A stretch of 64,000 nt of DNA from Neorhizobium galegae bv. officinalis (GTDB lineage: Bacteria; Pseudomonadota; Alphaproteobacteria; Rhizobiales; Rhizobiaceae), in NCBI GenBank assembly GCA_000985875.1, contig CCRI01000001.1, forward strand, positions 620,001-684,000. The letters run 5' to 3'. Each line of letters opens with the position of its first letter. Position 1 is the first letter of the stretch. Below are positions 44,523 through 53,658 of the stretch, in pieces. The notes under the pieces are model-generated. The model saw nothing but the letters and a program-made list of their open reading frames with translations, searched no databases and had not been told where the DNA came from. Both the position numbers and the translations under genes were made by a program.

Positions 44523-45040
44523 TGGAAATCTCCTTTTCTGCGTCTCGACAACGCATGAATGAAGATATCGATGCATGCTCTCCGAAATTGGGAGCCGCTT
44601 CACAAACACGCCGCCCGCATTGAACAACCGGAACTGCTGTGCACGCCCTTCGGTGAGGCATAAAAGCGCTTGAATGTAGCCTCGGCTTTGCCGATCACGG
44701 CGAACACAAGACCGGCCGCGGCGTGGTGGATGCCCACCTCCATCAGAATAGATAGGAAAGCGACGGCTGGAACAGAGAATTTTTCGAAAGCAATACCTCC
44801 AAAATATCCATAATCTTAAGATCCATTACTATCGTTCGCATTCCAAGGCATGACGGATCGGCAAATATTCTTGCATTCCCCAGATTACCGATATTTAAGT
44901 TTTTTCGCTTCCGGTTTCATGTCATTGAGAGAGCAGAAGAATTTCGTCCGGCGACCACGCTTCCGGCGGATTTGCGCCGCAGGACGGCGCAGCGGGAGAT
45001 TTAGCCCCGGTTGTATCGCTACCCAGCAAAGGACAGACCG
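44523..45040. other. Intergenic region of 518 bp
   Basis: Holds the divergent promoters of the DUF2171 gene and the MacA-like operon. It becomes AT-rich around 44750-44890. A 47-codon minus-strand frame near 44602-44745 has no ribosome-binding site. No operator or RNA was recognised. Confidence 0.5.
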
Positions 45041-46327
45041 TTGAACGTGCAGAATACCCCCGACCCGGCAACAAAGACCAGCGGCACGCCCGATCTCGCC
45101 GCGATCCTGGCCACTTCGGGAAACCAGCGCAAGAAGCGCCGCTGGGTCTGGCCGACGGTCCTGGTGGTTGTCATTGCCGCCGCGGCAGGCGCCTACAGCT
45201 ATCTGGGCAGCAGCGGCCCGCGCTATGACTACACCACCCAGCCGGCAAAGCGCGGCGGCCTCTCGGTCATCGTCACGGCGACCGGCTCGGTCCAGCCGAC
45301 CGATCAAGTGGACATATCGAGCGAATTGTCGGGTACCGTCCGCAAGGTCAATGTCAGCTACAACAGCGCGGTGAAACAGGGCGACGTGCTGGCGGAACTC
45401 GATACCAACAAGCAGGAAGCGGATGTCCAGAGCGCCCGCGCCCAGTTGGCTTCCGCAAGGGCCAACGTGCTGAAGGCCGAAGCGGAAGCGGCCTCGGCCA
45501 AAAATTCGTTCGACCGCCTGACCGGCCTCGTCAACAACCGCATTTCCACCCAGCAGGAGCTCGACGCGGCGAAATTCACCTATGATTCGGCGCTTGCCAC
45601 CAAGGCCGTCAACGAGGCGTCGGTTCTTTCCGCCGAGGCCAATCTGCGGCTGTCGGAGCTCAATCTCGTCAAGCTCAAGATCGTCTCGCCGATCGACGGG
45701 ATCGTGCTGACCCGCGACGTGGATCCGGGCGCAACTGTCGCCTCCTCGCTGAATGCGCCGGTACTGTTCACCATCGCCGGCGACCTGAAGCGCATGGAGC
45801 TGCAGGTCGCCGTCGACGAGGCGGATGTCGGCCACGTCCAGCAAGGCCAGTCGGCGAAATTCTCGGTCGACGCCTATCCCGATCGCAGCTTTCCGGCCAC
45901 CATCCAGGCGGTGCGCTTTGCATCCGAAACCGTTTCCAACGTCGTCACCTACAAGGCGATCCTGACGGTCGACAATGCCGATCTTCTGCTGCGTCCCGGC
46001 ATGACGGCAACCGCGGACATCACCGTGCAATCGGTCACCGACGCGCTCCTCGTGCCGAATGCGGCACTGCGCTACTCGCCGCCGACGACGGCACGCAGCC
46101 GCGGCAATTTCCTCACCCGGCTTTTCGCGCCGCCCCGTCCACGCGGCAATCGCGGTGGCAACGAAGCTTCGAGTGCTGGGCGTGCCGTCTGGGTTCTGCG
46201 CGCCGGCGTGCCGACACGGGTTCAGGTCGAAACCGGGCCGACCGACGGGCAGTTCACGGTTCTGAAATCCGGCGAGATAAAGGATGGCGATCTCCTGATC
46301 ACCGACGCTGTCGCCCGGGCGACCTGA
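45041..46327 (+). CDS. MacA-like periplasmic adaptor of ABC exporter
   Basis: 428 residues from a TTG at 45041 with AAAGGA 8 bp upstream (an earlier TTG at 45011 lacks one). N-terminal transmembrane anchor (about 36-56), lipoyl halves, a long alpha-hairpin (about 120-200) and beta-barrel, as in HlyD/MacA adaptors. An unusual basic insert (RSRGNFLTRLF...PRPRGNRGGNE) lies near the C-terminal domain. First gene of a three-gene operon with ATPase and permease; a TolC-like channel must come from elsewhere. Confidence 0.88.
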   Translation: MNVQNTPDPATKTSGTPDLAAILATSGNQRKKRRWVWPTVLVVVIAAAAGAYSYLGSSGPRYDYTTQPAKRGGLSVIVTATGSVQPTDQVDISSELSGTVRKVNVSYNSAVKQGDVLAELDTNKQEADVQSARAQLASARANVLKAEAEAASAKNSFDRLTGLVNNRISTQQELDAAKFTYDSALATKAVNEASVLSAEANLRLSELNLVKLKIVSPIDGIVLTRDVDPGATVASSLNAPVLFTIAGDLKRMELQVAVDEADVGHVQQGQSAKFSVDAYPDRSFPATIQAVRFASETVSNVVTYKAILTVDNADLLLRPGMTATADITVQSVTDALLVPNAALRYSPPTTARSRGNFLTRLFAPPRPRGNRGGNEASSAGRAVWVLRAGVPTRVQVETGPTDGQFTVLKSGEIKDGDLLITDAVARAT

Positions 46328-46337
46328 GGAGGGTCCG

Positions 46338-47054
46338 ATGACGCTTCCTCCCATCATCACCTTCAGACAGGTCTCGAAATTCTACGGGCACGGCGAAGCG
46401 ACCATCCGCGCGCTGGACCGTATCGACCTGTCGATCACGGCGGGCGAGTTCGTATCGATCATGGGGCCGTCCGGCTCGGGCAAATCCACGGCGATGAACA
46501 TTATCGGCGGGCTCGACGTGCCCACCTCCGGCGAATACCTGTTCCAGGGCATTCCGACGAGCGGATTCGACCGCGCGCAGCTGACGCTGCTGCGGCGTCA
46601 CATGCTCGGCTTCGTGTTCCAGGGGTTCAACCTGCTTGCCCGCACGTCCGCCGTCGAGAATGTCGAACTGCCGCTCATCTATCGCGGCATGGATCACCGC
46701 GAGCGGCGCAAGCGCGCAATGGTCGCGTTGGAACAGGTGGGCCTCAAGGGCCGCGAAGGCCATACGACCCAGGAACTGTCCGGCGGCCAGCAGCAGCGCG
46801 TGGCGATCGCGCGCGCCATCGTCGCCGACCCCGCGGTGCTGCTCGCCGACGAGCCGACCGGCAATCTCGACACAAAAACCAGCACTGAGATCATGGAGCT
46901 GATCACCCGGCTCAATCGCGACAACGGCATCACCGTGATCATGGTCACCCACGAAGAGGACATCGCAGCCTATGGCAAGCGGCTGCTGCGCTTCGTCGAC
47001 GGCCATCTCGCCTCCGATCAGGTGCAGGTGAAGGAGCACGACCATGTTCTTTGA
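46338..47054 (+). CDS. ABC exporter ATPase (MacB/LolD-type)
   Basis: 238 residues, one ABC domain: Walker A GPSGSGKST (about 39-47), signature LSGGQQQR, Walker B VLLADEPTGNLD, H-loop THEED. The LolD/MacB-type DEPTGNLD block places it with exporters that drive mechanotransmission rather than import. Starts 10 bp after the adaptor gene and overlaps the permease gene by 11 bp. Confidence 0.92.
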   Translation: MTLPPIITFRQVSKFYGHGEATIRALDRIDLSITAGEFVSIMGPSGSGKSTAMNIIGGLDVPTSGEYLFQGIPTSGFDRAQLTLLRRHMLGFVFQGFNLLARTSAVENVELPLIYRGMDHRERRKRAMVALEQVGLKGREGHTTQELSGGQQQRVAIARAIVADPAVLLADEPTGNLDTKTSTEIMELITRLNRDNGITVIMVTHEEDIAAYGKRLLRFVDGHLASDQVQVKEHDHVL

Positions 47055-48249
47055 AACGGCCAAACTGGCCTGGCGGGCGATCAGCCGCAACATGCTGCGC
47101 TCCTTCCTGACCGTACTCGGCGTGGTGATCGGCGTCGCGGCCGTGATTGCCATGGTGACCGTCGGCAATGGCACGACGGCGAAGGTTCAGGCCGAGCTTT
47201 CCCGCCTCGGCACCAATACGCTGTTCGTCCGCCCCGGCCAGTGGGGGCCGGGACGCGCCAGCAGCGAGGCCAAGCGCTTCAGCGACAAGGACGTCCTGGC
47301 GATCCAGGAACAGGTGACCGGGCTTCGCGCCGTGGCGCCACTGAACCGGGGCACGGCGACCGTGATCGCCGGCGGCGCCAACCATTCGTCGAGCGTGATC
47401 GGCACCACCAACGACTACCTGATCGCCCAGGACTGGGACCTCGCGCTCGGCCGGCCATTCCTCGCCAACGAGGACCGCGGCAGCCAGGCTGGCTGCATCA
47501 TCGGCGAGACGGTGCGCAAGGAACTTTTCGGCTCGGCCAACCCGGTCGGGCAGAATATCCGCGTCAGCAATGTCGCCTGCCCGGTGGTCGGCGTGCTCGC
47601 CGTCAAGGGCCAGTCCGGCATGGGCGACGACCAGGACGATACCGTGCTCATGCCGCTGAAACTGCACCAGCGGCGGATCGGCGGCACGACGACGATCAGC
47701 AGCATCATCCTGTCGGCGCAGGACGGCGTGGCGACCACCAAGGTCCAGTCGGACGTCGAAAGCCTGCTGCGCGAACGGCGCAGGATCGCGATCGGCCGCG
47801 AGGACGACTTCTCGGTCAACGACATGTCTCAGATCGCTGCCGCGATGACCGGCACGACGGTGCTTCTGACGGGTCTGCTCGGCGCGGTCGCGGCGGTCAG
47901 CCTCTTGGTCGGCGGTATCGGCATCATGAACATCATGCTGGTTTCGGTCACCGAACGTACCCGCGAGATCGGCATCCGGCTGGCGATCGGCGCGCTGGAG
48001 CGACAGGTGCTGACCCAGTTCCTCGTCGAGGCGGTGATGCTGTCGATCTTCGGCGGCGTCAGCGGCATCGTTGCCGGCCTTGCGCTCGCCTATGGCGTGG
48101 TGAGCTTCCTCGGCGTGCCTTTCGTCGCGAGCCCGACGATCATCCTGCTTGCCTTTGCCTTCTCGGCGGCGATAGGCATGGTGTTCGGTTACTTCCCCGC
48201 TCGCCGTGCGGCTCAACTCAATCCCATCGAAGCGCTTCGCCACGAATAA
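47044..48249 (+). CDS. ABC exporter permease (MacB/FtsX-type)
   Basis: 401 residues: one N-terminal helix (about 15-40), a MacB_PCD periplasmic domain, and three C-terminal helices with GGIGIMNIMLVSVTERTREIG, the FtsX/MacB signature. In E. coli, MacB carries its ATPase on the same chain; here it is a separate protein. Likely exports peptides, lipopeptides or macrolides. Substrate unknown. Confidence 0.92.
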   Translation: MFFETAKLAWRAISRNMLRSFLTVLGVVIGVAAVIAMVTVGNGTTAKVQAELSRLGTNTLFVRPGQWGPGRASSEAKRFSDKDVLAIQEQVTGLRAVAPLNRGTATVIAGGANHSSSVIGTTNDYLIAQDWDLALGRPFLANEDRGSQAGCIIGETVRKELFGSANPVGQNIRVSNVACPVVGVLAVKGQSGMGDDQDDTVLMPLKLHQRRIGGTTTISSIILSAQDGVATTKVQSDVESLLRERRRIAIGREDDFSVNDMSQIAAAMTGTTVLLTGLLGAVAAVSLLVGGIGIMNIMLVSVTERTREIGIRLAIGALERQVLTQFLVEAVMLSIFGGVSGIVAGLALAYGVVSFLGVPFVASPTIILLAFAFSAAIGMVFGYFPARRAAQLNPIEALRHE

Positions 48250-48300
48250 GCGGCGGCGCCTGGCAATTTCCAGAGCGCTGCCGACAATTGCATACCTTTG

Positions 48301-48359
48301 GCTGATATATCAGCTTCCATTGCTATTCGGAATGCGACATGGCACTCTGTGATATATCA
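48301..48359. promoter_or_regulatory. Two TGATATATCA operators upstream of the GntR gene
   Basis: The perfect palindrome TGATATATCA occurs at 48303-48312 (extended to 14 bp, 48301-48314) and at 48350-48359, 47 bp apart. The second directly abuts the ribosome-binding site of the GntR gene. Size and symmetry suit an FCD-type GntR dimer. Confidence 0.72.
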
Positions 48360-48374
48360 GGGAGGATGAGGCGC

Positions 48375-48998
48375 ATGGCATCCGAGGCGGAATCGCTCAG
48401 CAGGCAGGCCTATCGCCGGCTCGAAAACCTGATCGTCACCATGCAGTTGCAGCCCGGCGCACTGGTCACGGAAAAGCAGCTCAGAGGCCTTGCTGGCCAG
48501 GGCCGAACGCCGGTGCGCGAAGCGATTCAGAAGCTCGAATGGCAGGGACTGATGACGGTACGCCCGCGCGTCGGGCTGCAGGTCACCGAGATCATCGAGA
48601 GCGACCATGATGCCATCATGCAGGTGCGGCGCCAGCTCGAACCGGCTGCCGCAATGCTGGTCGCAGAACACGCCGACGAGGAACAGCGCACCGCCCTGCT
48701 CGACTGCGCACGGGCAATGGGTGCCGCTGCGGTTAGCGGTGATATTCCCGGCTTTCTGGAGGCCGACAAGCGTTTCGACGAAATCCTGGAAGAGGCCTGC
48801 CCCAACCGCTTCCTGACCGCGGCACTGGCACCACTTCAGACCCATAGCCGGCGGCGGTGGTTTTCGACAGCCTCAATCGAACGGCTCGATCAGGCGGTGA
48901 CCCGGCATGTCGCCGTCATCCGCGCCATAAGGGCGGGCGACGTCGAAGCGGCACGAGAAGCGATGGAGGCGCTCCTCGCCCATATGACGAATTCATGA
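48375..48998 (+). CDS. GntR-family (FCD) transcriptional regulator
   Basis: 207 residues from the ATG at 48375, which has GGGAGG 9 bp upstream; earlier in-frame starts lie within the operator. Winged helix-turn-helix (about 8-72, with TEKQLRGLAGQGRTPVREAI) followed by an all-helical FCD ligand domain. Probably represses itself through the two upstream palindromes. No adjacent metabolic genes hint at the effector; the MacAB-like operon ends 125 bp upstream. Confidence 0.88.
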   Translation: MASEAESLSRQAYRRLENLIVTMQLQPGALVTEKQLRGLAGQGRTPVREAIQKLEWQGLMTVRPRVGLQVTEIIESDHDAIMQVRRQLEPAAAMLVAEHADEEQRTALLDCARAMGAAAVSGDIPGFLEADKRFDEILEEACPNRFLTAALAPLQTHSRRRWFSTASIERLDQAVTRHVAVIRAIRAGDVEAAREAMEALLAHMTNS

Positions 48999-49003
48999 GG
49001 TAA

Positions 49004-49393
49004 TCAGGCGCGGACTTCTGTTTCGCGCTGCTTTGCGAGCGCTGCGAGATCCGCAGGCTTCAGCTCGACCGACTCGCCGCAACCGCAGGCAGACGTCTGG
49101 TTCGGATTGACGAAGGTGAAGCCCGAGCGCATCTGCGTCACTTCGAAATCCATCTGGGTGCCGAGGAGATAAAGGACCGCCGAAGGCTCGATCCAGACGG
49201 CGGCGCCGTCATGCTCGATCCGATCGTCCTTGGCATTCGGCTCGGTGACGAGGTCGACGGTATATTCCATGCCGGCACAGCCGCCCTTCTTGATCCCGAC
49301 ACGCAGACCTTTGGCCTCCGGTCCGGAATTGGCGACGAGCTGCTTGACGCGGGTGGCGGCGGCATCGGTCATCGTCATCACTGCAAAGCCCAT
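49004..49393 (-). CDS. sufA: A-type iron-sulfur carrier protein SufA
   Basis: 129 residues from the ATG at 49393 with AAGGAG 9 bp upstream. The three conserved Cys are present in KKGGCAGMEY and SACGCGES. It accepts Fe-S clusters from the SufBCD scaffold and passes them to apo-proteins. Last gene of the suf operon. A longer start at 49414 lies over the ribosome-binding site. Confidence 0.93.
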   Translation of the reverse strand: MGFAVMTMTDAAATRVKQLVANSGPEAKGLRVGIKKGGCAGMEYTVDLVTEPNAKDDRIEHDGAAVWIEPSAVLYLLGTQMDFEVTQMRSGFTFVNPNQTSACGCGESVELKPADLAALAKQRETEVRA

Positions 49394-49470
49394 GGGCTCA
49401 TTCTCCTTCCGCACACGGATTCAAGGTCCGGTGTTTCACGATTCAAATGTAGTACCGACCGATTAATCGA

Positions 49471-49851
49471 TCAATACCAGCCGACAGCCACCTGGGCTTC
49501 TTCGGACATGCGCTCCGGCGTCCACGGCGGATCGAAGGTCATCTCGACTTCGACGCCGGACACGCCTTCGACGGCGCCGACGGCGTTTTCCACCCAGCCC
49601 GGCATTTCGCCGGCAACCGGGCAGCCGGGCGCCGTCAGCGTCATCATGATCTTCACCATGCGGTCGTCTTCAATGTCGATCTTGTAGATCAGACCGAGTT
49701 CGAAGATGTCGGCAGGGATTTCCGGATCATAGACGGTTTTCAGCGCTCCGATGATGTCGTCGCTCAGGCGCGCCAGTTCATCGGCCGGGATGGCGGATTG
49801 GATGATCCCTTCGCGGGCATCCCATTTCAGTTCCGTTTCGTCGACAGCCAT
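49471..49851 (-). CDS. sufT: SUF-associated DUF59/MIP18 family protein (SufT/SufX)
   Basis: 126 residues from the ATG at 49851 with GGGGAG 8 bp upstream. VYDPEIPADIFELGLIYKID and LTAPGCPVAGEMP are the DUF59 (MIP18) hallmarks with the conserved Cys. It helps maturation of Fe-S proteins. The same gene in the Agrobacterium suf operon has been called sufX. It sits between sufS and sufA. Confidence 0.9.
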   Translation of the reverse strand: MAVDETELKWDAREGIIQSAIPADELARLSDDIIGALKTVYDPEIPADIFELGLIYKIDIEDDRMVKIMMTLTAPGCPVAGEMPGWVENAVGAVEGVSGVEVEMTFDPPWTPERMSEEAQVAVGWY

Positions 49852-49874
49852 CACAAGGCTCCCCAAACAAGAAA

Positions 49875-51116
49875 TTAGCCAAAGAAATTGCGGGCGTAGT
49901 CGAGCGCATCGGCCAGCGCATCCACTTCGGCACGGGTATTGTACATGCCGAACGATGCCCTGCATGTGGAGGTGACGCCGAACCGCTTCAAGAGCGGCAT
50001 GGCACAATGGGTACCGGCACGGACCGCCACGCCCTTGCGGTCGATCACCATCGACACGTCATGGGCATGGATGCCGGCAAGCTCGAAGGAGAAGATGCTG
50101 CCCTTGCCCGGCGCATTGCCGATGATGCGCAGCGAATTTATGGCGCGCAGGCGTTCCGCGGCGTAAGCGGCGAGATCCGCCTCGTGGCGGGCTATCGCGG
50201 CGCGGCCGATCTTGTCCATGTAGTCGAGCGCATAACCGAGCCCGATCGCCTGGACGATCGGCGGCGTGCCGGCTTCGAAACGATGCGGCGGATCGTTGTA
50301 GGTGACGATGTCCTCGGTGACGTCGACGATCATCTCGCCGCCGCCCTGGAACGGCCGCATCTGCCGCAGGCGATCCGACTTGCCGTAAAGCACGCCAATG
50401 CCGGACGGGCCATAGAGCTTGTGGCCGGTCATCACGTACCAGTCGCAATCGATATCGCGGACATCGACCGGCATGTGCACGGCGCCCTGGCTGCCGTCGA
50501 TCAGAACCGGAATGCCGCGCTCGTGGGCGATGCGGCAGACTTCCTTGACCGGGACCACCGTGCCGAGCGCGTTCGACATATGGGTGATCGCGACGAGCTT
50601 GGTCTTTTCGGTGAGGGACTTTTCGAAATCCTCGATATGGAAGGCACCCTCGTCATCGACCGGCACCCAGACCAGCTTGGCGCCCTGCCGCTCGCGGATG
50701 AAATGCCAGGGCACGATGTTGGAATGGTGCTCCATGATCGTCACGACGATCTCGTCACCGGCACCGATATTCGGCATGCCCCAGCCGTAGGCGACCGTGT
50801 TGATCGCCTCGGTCGAGTTCTTGGTAAAGACGATCTCGTCCACCGAACCGGCATTCAGGAACCGGCGCACCTTTTCGCGCGACGCCTCATAGGCTTCGGT
50901 GGCGGCATTCGAGAGGAAATGCAGGCCGCGATGGACGTTCGCATATTCATTGGAATAGGCGTGGCTGATCGCATCGATCACCACCTGCGGCTTCTGGGCC
51001 GAGGCACCGTTGTCGAGATAGACCAGCGGTTTGCCGTGCACCATCGTCGACAGGATCGGAAAATCCCGGCGGATCGCTTCCACATCGTAGGTCGTCGAGT
51101 GTGCACTCTGGTCCAT
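49875..51116 (-). CDS. sufS: Cysteine desulfurase SufS
   Basis: 413 residues from the ATG at 51116 (AGGGG). PLP lysine in MTGHKLYGPSG, sulfur-accepting Cys in RAGTHCAMPLL near residue 370, and the NGASAQKPQVV opening, all of the group II (SufS/CsdA) type. It releases sulfur from cysteine for the SufBCD scaffold. No SufE gene is visible in the window. Confidence 0.95.
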   Translation of the reverse strand: MDQSAHSTTYDVEAIRRDFPILSTMVHGKPLVYLDNGASAQKPQVVIDAISHAYSNEYANVHRGLHFLSNAATEAYEASREKVRRFLNAGSVDEIVFTKNSTEAINTVAYGWGMPNIGAGDEIVVTIMEHHSNIVPWHFIRERQGAKLVWVPVDDEGAFHIEDFEKSLTEKTKLVAITHMSNALGTVVPVKEVCRIAHERGIPVLIDGSQGAVHMPVDVRDIDCDWYVMTGHKLYGPSGIGVLYGKSDRLRQMRPFQGGGEMIVDVTEDIVTYNDPPHRFEAGTPPIVQAIGLGYALDYMDKIGRAAIARHEADLAAYAAERLRAINSLRIIGNAPGKGSIFSFELAGIHAHDVSMVIDRKGVAVRAGTHCAMPLLKRFGVTSTCRASFGMYNTRAEVDALADALDYARNFFG

Positions 51117-51129
51117 ATCAGGCCCCTTA

Positions 51130-52404
51130 TCAGGCATGCTTTTCAAGCCAGGCCGAAATGACGCCTTCCAGCGCCTCGACCAGCTTTTCTTCCTCGAGTT
51201 CCTCGACGATCTCGGCGACGAAGGCGTTGACCAGCATGGCCCGTGCCTTGTTCTCCGGAACGCCGCGCGCCATCAGGTAGAAGAGATGGCTGCTCTCGAT
51301 ATCGGCAACCGTCGCGCCATGGCCGCAGACCACGTCGTCGGCGAAGATTTCGAGTTCGGGCTTGGCCGAGAACCCGCCGTCGTCGGTCAGAAGCAGCGTG
51401 TTGCAGGACATCTTGGCATCGGTCTTCTGGGCGTCGGGAGCGACCCGGATCATGCCCTGGAAGACGCCGTTGGCGCGGTCGAACACGACGTTGCGTATGA
51501 TTTCCGTCGAATTGGTGTTCGGCACGTTATGACCGAGAACCAGCGTGACGTCCGTGTGGCTTTCGGCACCGAGGAGGTTGACGCCCCGCAGCGTCAGTTC
51601 GGCGCCCTCGCCGGCCACGTCGATCCGCAGTTCCTGGCGCACCAGCTTGCCGCCGGCATTGATGACGAACAGGCGCAGCTTGGCATCAGTGCCGAGCTTT
51701 ACGCGGATCTGGCCGAGATGGGTGTCCTCTGCGGCTTGCTGCTGCAGGATGATCCAGGTGATGTCGGCGCCGTCCTCCAGCACGATGTCACTGATCGAAG
51801 ACACAAGCGCGGCACCTTCGGCCACCGAGCGGTGACGCTCGATGATCGTCGCCTTGGAAGCAGCGCCGAACGAAACCGGGAAGCGCGTATGGACCTGGCC
51901 CGCGGCATGCAGGGCCTGCAGTTCGATAGGCGCATCCAATTCCGTATTGGCCGGAACCGTGATCGCATAACCATCGCGCACGAAACTGCCGTTGATGCGG
52001 CCGATCGCGTCGTCCTTGTCAAGCGCCGTCAGGCCGGCAGCGGCCGAACCGTCGGCGAGCCTGTCCTTGAAGAGCGCGATCTCGACGCCGCCCACGGCAG
52101 CCTTCGCGTCGGCTTCACCCTGCAGGATCGAAAGGACCTTCGATCCCTCGACCAGCGGCGCGATCGGATCGATGGCGGACACCAGCGTCACGTCCGGGAC
52201 GCTGCGCAGCAGGTTCTTGAGGTCGGTATAATGCCAGGCCTCGATGCGGCGGGTCGGCAGGCCGGCCTTCTTGAGCTCGTCCAGCAGCCGGTCACGCGTG
52301 CCTATGACGGCGCCATTGCCCGGCAGTTCGCCGATCTGCGCGCCGAAGGCTTCGACCAACGCGGTTTCGGCAGCCGTGAGACGGCTTGTCGTCTGCATGT
52401 TCAT
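51130..52404 (-). CDS. sufD: Fe-S cluster assembly protein SufD
   Basis: 424 residues. The C-terminal SUF_B/SufD beta-helix with CGHGATVADIESSHLFYLMARG (quoted in part) and MLVNAFVAEIVEEL is diagnostic. It forms the SufBC2D scaffold with SufB and SufC. The ATG at 52404 follows GGAAGG at 8 bp. It ends 13 bp before the sufS start. Confidence 0.95.
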   Translation of the reverse strand: MNMQTTSRLTAAETALVEAFGAQIGELPGNGAVIGTRDRLLDELKKAGLPTRRIEAWHYTDLKNLLRSVPDVTLVSAIDPIAPLVEGSKVLSILQGEADAKAAVGGVEIALFKDRLADGSAAAGLTALDKDDAIGRINGSFVRDGYAITVPANTELDAPIELQALHAAGQVHTRFPVSFGAASKATIIERHRSVAEGAALVSSISDIVLEDGADITWIILQQQAAEDTHLGQIRVKLGTDAKLRLFVINAGGKLVRQELRIDVAGEGAELTLRGVNLLGAESHTDVTLVLGHNVPNTNSTEIIRNVVFDRANGVFQGMIRVAPDAQKTDAKMSCNTLLLTDDGGFSAKPELEIFADDVVCGHGATVADIESSHLFYLMARGVPENKARAMLVNAFVAEIVEELEEEKLVEALEGVISAWLEKHA

Positions 52405-52428
52405 GACAACATCCTTCCCTTGGGCCGC

Positions 52429-53184
52429 TTAAGCCGCTTCTCCGATGATATCGGCATAGCCGTTCTCTTCCAGCTCGAGCGCAAGCGCCTTGTCGCCGGA
52501 GCGGATGATCTGGCCCTTGTAGAGGACGTGGACCGTGTCCGGCACGATATAGTCGAGCAGGCGCTGGTAATGGGTGATGACGATCGTGGCGCGATCCGGC
52601 GACTTCAACGCGTTGACGCCGTCGGCGACGATCTTCAACGCATCGATGTCGAGGCCGCTGTCGGTTTCGTCGAGGATGCAAAGCTTCGGCTCCAGCAGCG
52701 CCATCTGCAGGATTTCGGCGCGCTTCTTCTCGCCGCCGGAGAAACCGACGTTGAGCGGACGGCGCAGCATGGCCTGGTCGATCTTCAACTTTTCGGCTGC
52801 TTCCTTGACGCGGCGGATGAAGTCCGGCGTCGTCAGTTCTGCTTCGCCACGGGCCTTGCGCTGCTCGTTCATCGCAACTTTCAGGAACTGCATGGTGGCG
52901 ACGCCCGGAATTTCGAGCGGATACTGGAAGGCGAGGAAGATGCCCTTGGACGCGCGCTCGGCGGGGTCGAGTTCCAGAATGCTCTCGCCGTTATAGAGGA
53001 TATCGCCCTCGGTAACTTCGTAGTCCTGGCGGCCCGACAGGATGTAGGAGAGCGTCGACTTGCCGGAACCGTTCGGGCCCATGATGGCGGCGATTTCGCC
53101 GGCCTTCACGGTGAGGTTCAGGCCGCGGATGATTTCGGTGCCGTCTTCGGCGATACGGGCGTGCAGGTTCTTGATCTCAAGCAT
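52429..53184 (-). CDS. sufC: Fe-S cluster assembly ATPase SufC
   Basis: 251 residues from the ATG at 53184 with AGGAAG upstream. ABC ATPase with Walker A GPNGSGKST (about 36-44), signature FSGGEKKR and Walker B CILDETDSGLD, the SufC-specific form. It powers the SufBC2D complex. Separated from sufB by 515 bp that contain the GIY-YIG gene and its inverted repeats, instead of the usual tight spacing. Confidence 0.96.
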   Translation of the reverse strand: MLEIKNLHARIAEDGTEIIRGLNLTVKAGEIAAIMGPNGSGKSTLSYILSGRQDYEVTEGDILYNGESILELDPAERASKGIFLAFQYPLEIPGVATMQFLKVAMNEQRKARGEAELTTPDFIRRVKEAAEKLKIDQAMLRRPLNVGFSGGEKKRAEILQMALLEPKLCILDETDSGLDIDALKIVADGVNALKSPDRATIVITHYQRLLDYIVPDTVHVLYKGQIIRSGDKALALELEENGYADIIGEAA

Positions 53185-53261
53185 CTTGTCTTCCTGTTCA
53201 TACAGCGGGTTCAAGGGCCGCCTTCTATGACCGCCTAAGAACGCGGTCCGTTTTCTGATCC

Positions 53262-53290
53262 GTCATCCTCCGGCTTGTCCCGAGGATCTA
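53262..53290. repeat. Left inverted repeat of the GIY-YIG element
   Basis: 29 bp, itself a hairpin: ATCCTCCGG and CCCGAGGAT around CTTGT, with one mismatch. It is the reverse complement of the repeat at 53659-53687 except at one position. It begins 5 bp after the GIY-YIG stop codon. Confidence 0.85.
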
Positions 53291-53295
53291 ACCCT

Positions 53296-53637
53296 TCAAT
53301 TGTAGTCTTCCCACAGCCGTGTATTCGGATGGGGTCGATAGACATTCTCGATTTCGCCTACTCGCTCATAAAGGTCGATCCATGTAGGATTGAGTTCCTC
53401 TACGAGCCTTATCTTCCATTCCCGCAAATAGCGCTTTAGAGACTTCTCACGCTTTATCGCCGCTACGATGTTCGGATGAGTCTCGAACCACACCAGATTT
53501 TTAGCCTTATATTTCTGAGTGAAGCCCTTCTGGGTCGCGTTACGATGCTCCCATGCGCGCCCCTGCAGATCACTCGTGACGCCGGTGTAGATAACGCCCC
53601 TTGGTTTGTCGGACATCATGTAGACGAAACCGCTCAT
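53296..53637 (-). CDS. GIY-YIG nuclease family protein between sufB and sufC
   Basis: 113 residues from the ATG at 53637. The GIY-YIG core reads FVYMMSDKPRGVIYTGVT with the conserved Arg in GRAWEHR and an acidic residue in VEELNP, as in the small COG2827-type single-domain proteins. It lacks any added DNA-binding domain. It is bracketed by 29-bp inverted repeats, 5 bp from its stop and 21 bp from its start, and interrupts an otherwise compact suf operon, on the same strand. It probably acts on the repeats or spreads with them; this is inference. It has no evident role in Fe-S assembly. Confidence 0.87.
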   Translation of the reverse strand: MSGFVYMMSDKPRGVIYTGVTSDLQGRAWEHRNATQKGFTQKYKAKNLVWFETHPNIVAAIKREKSLKRYLREWKIRLVEELNPTWIDLYERVGEIENVYRPHPNTRLWEDYN

Positions 53638-53658
53638 CCCTTTTTCCGTTGATGCTGG

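Noticed and set aside
44631..44656. GGAAC-N16-CGGT as a third EcfG promoter
   Set aside because: The -10 half is CGGT rather than CGTT and no gene follows on that strand at a suitable distance.
44602..44745. 47-codon minus-strand frame starting with MEVGIHHAAAGLVFAVIG
   Set aside because: No ribosome-binding site, ends in low-complexity sequence, and no family recognised.
51136..53238. Open plus-strand frame of about 700 codons opposite sufD and sufC
   Set aside because: It is the antisense shadow of two certain genes in GC-rich DNA; its translation has no family features and the composition is Arg/Asp-rich in the manner of shadows.
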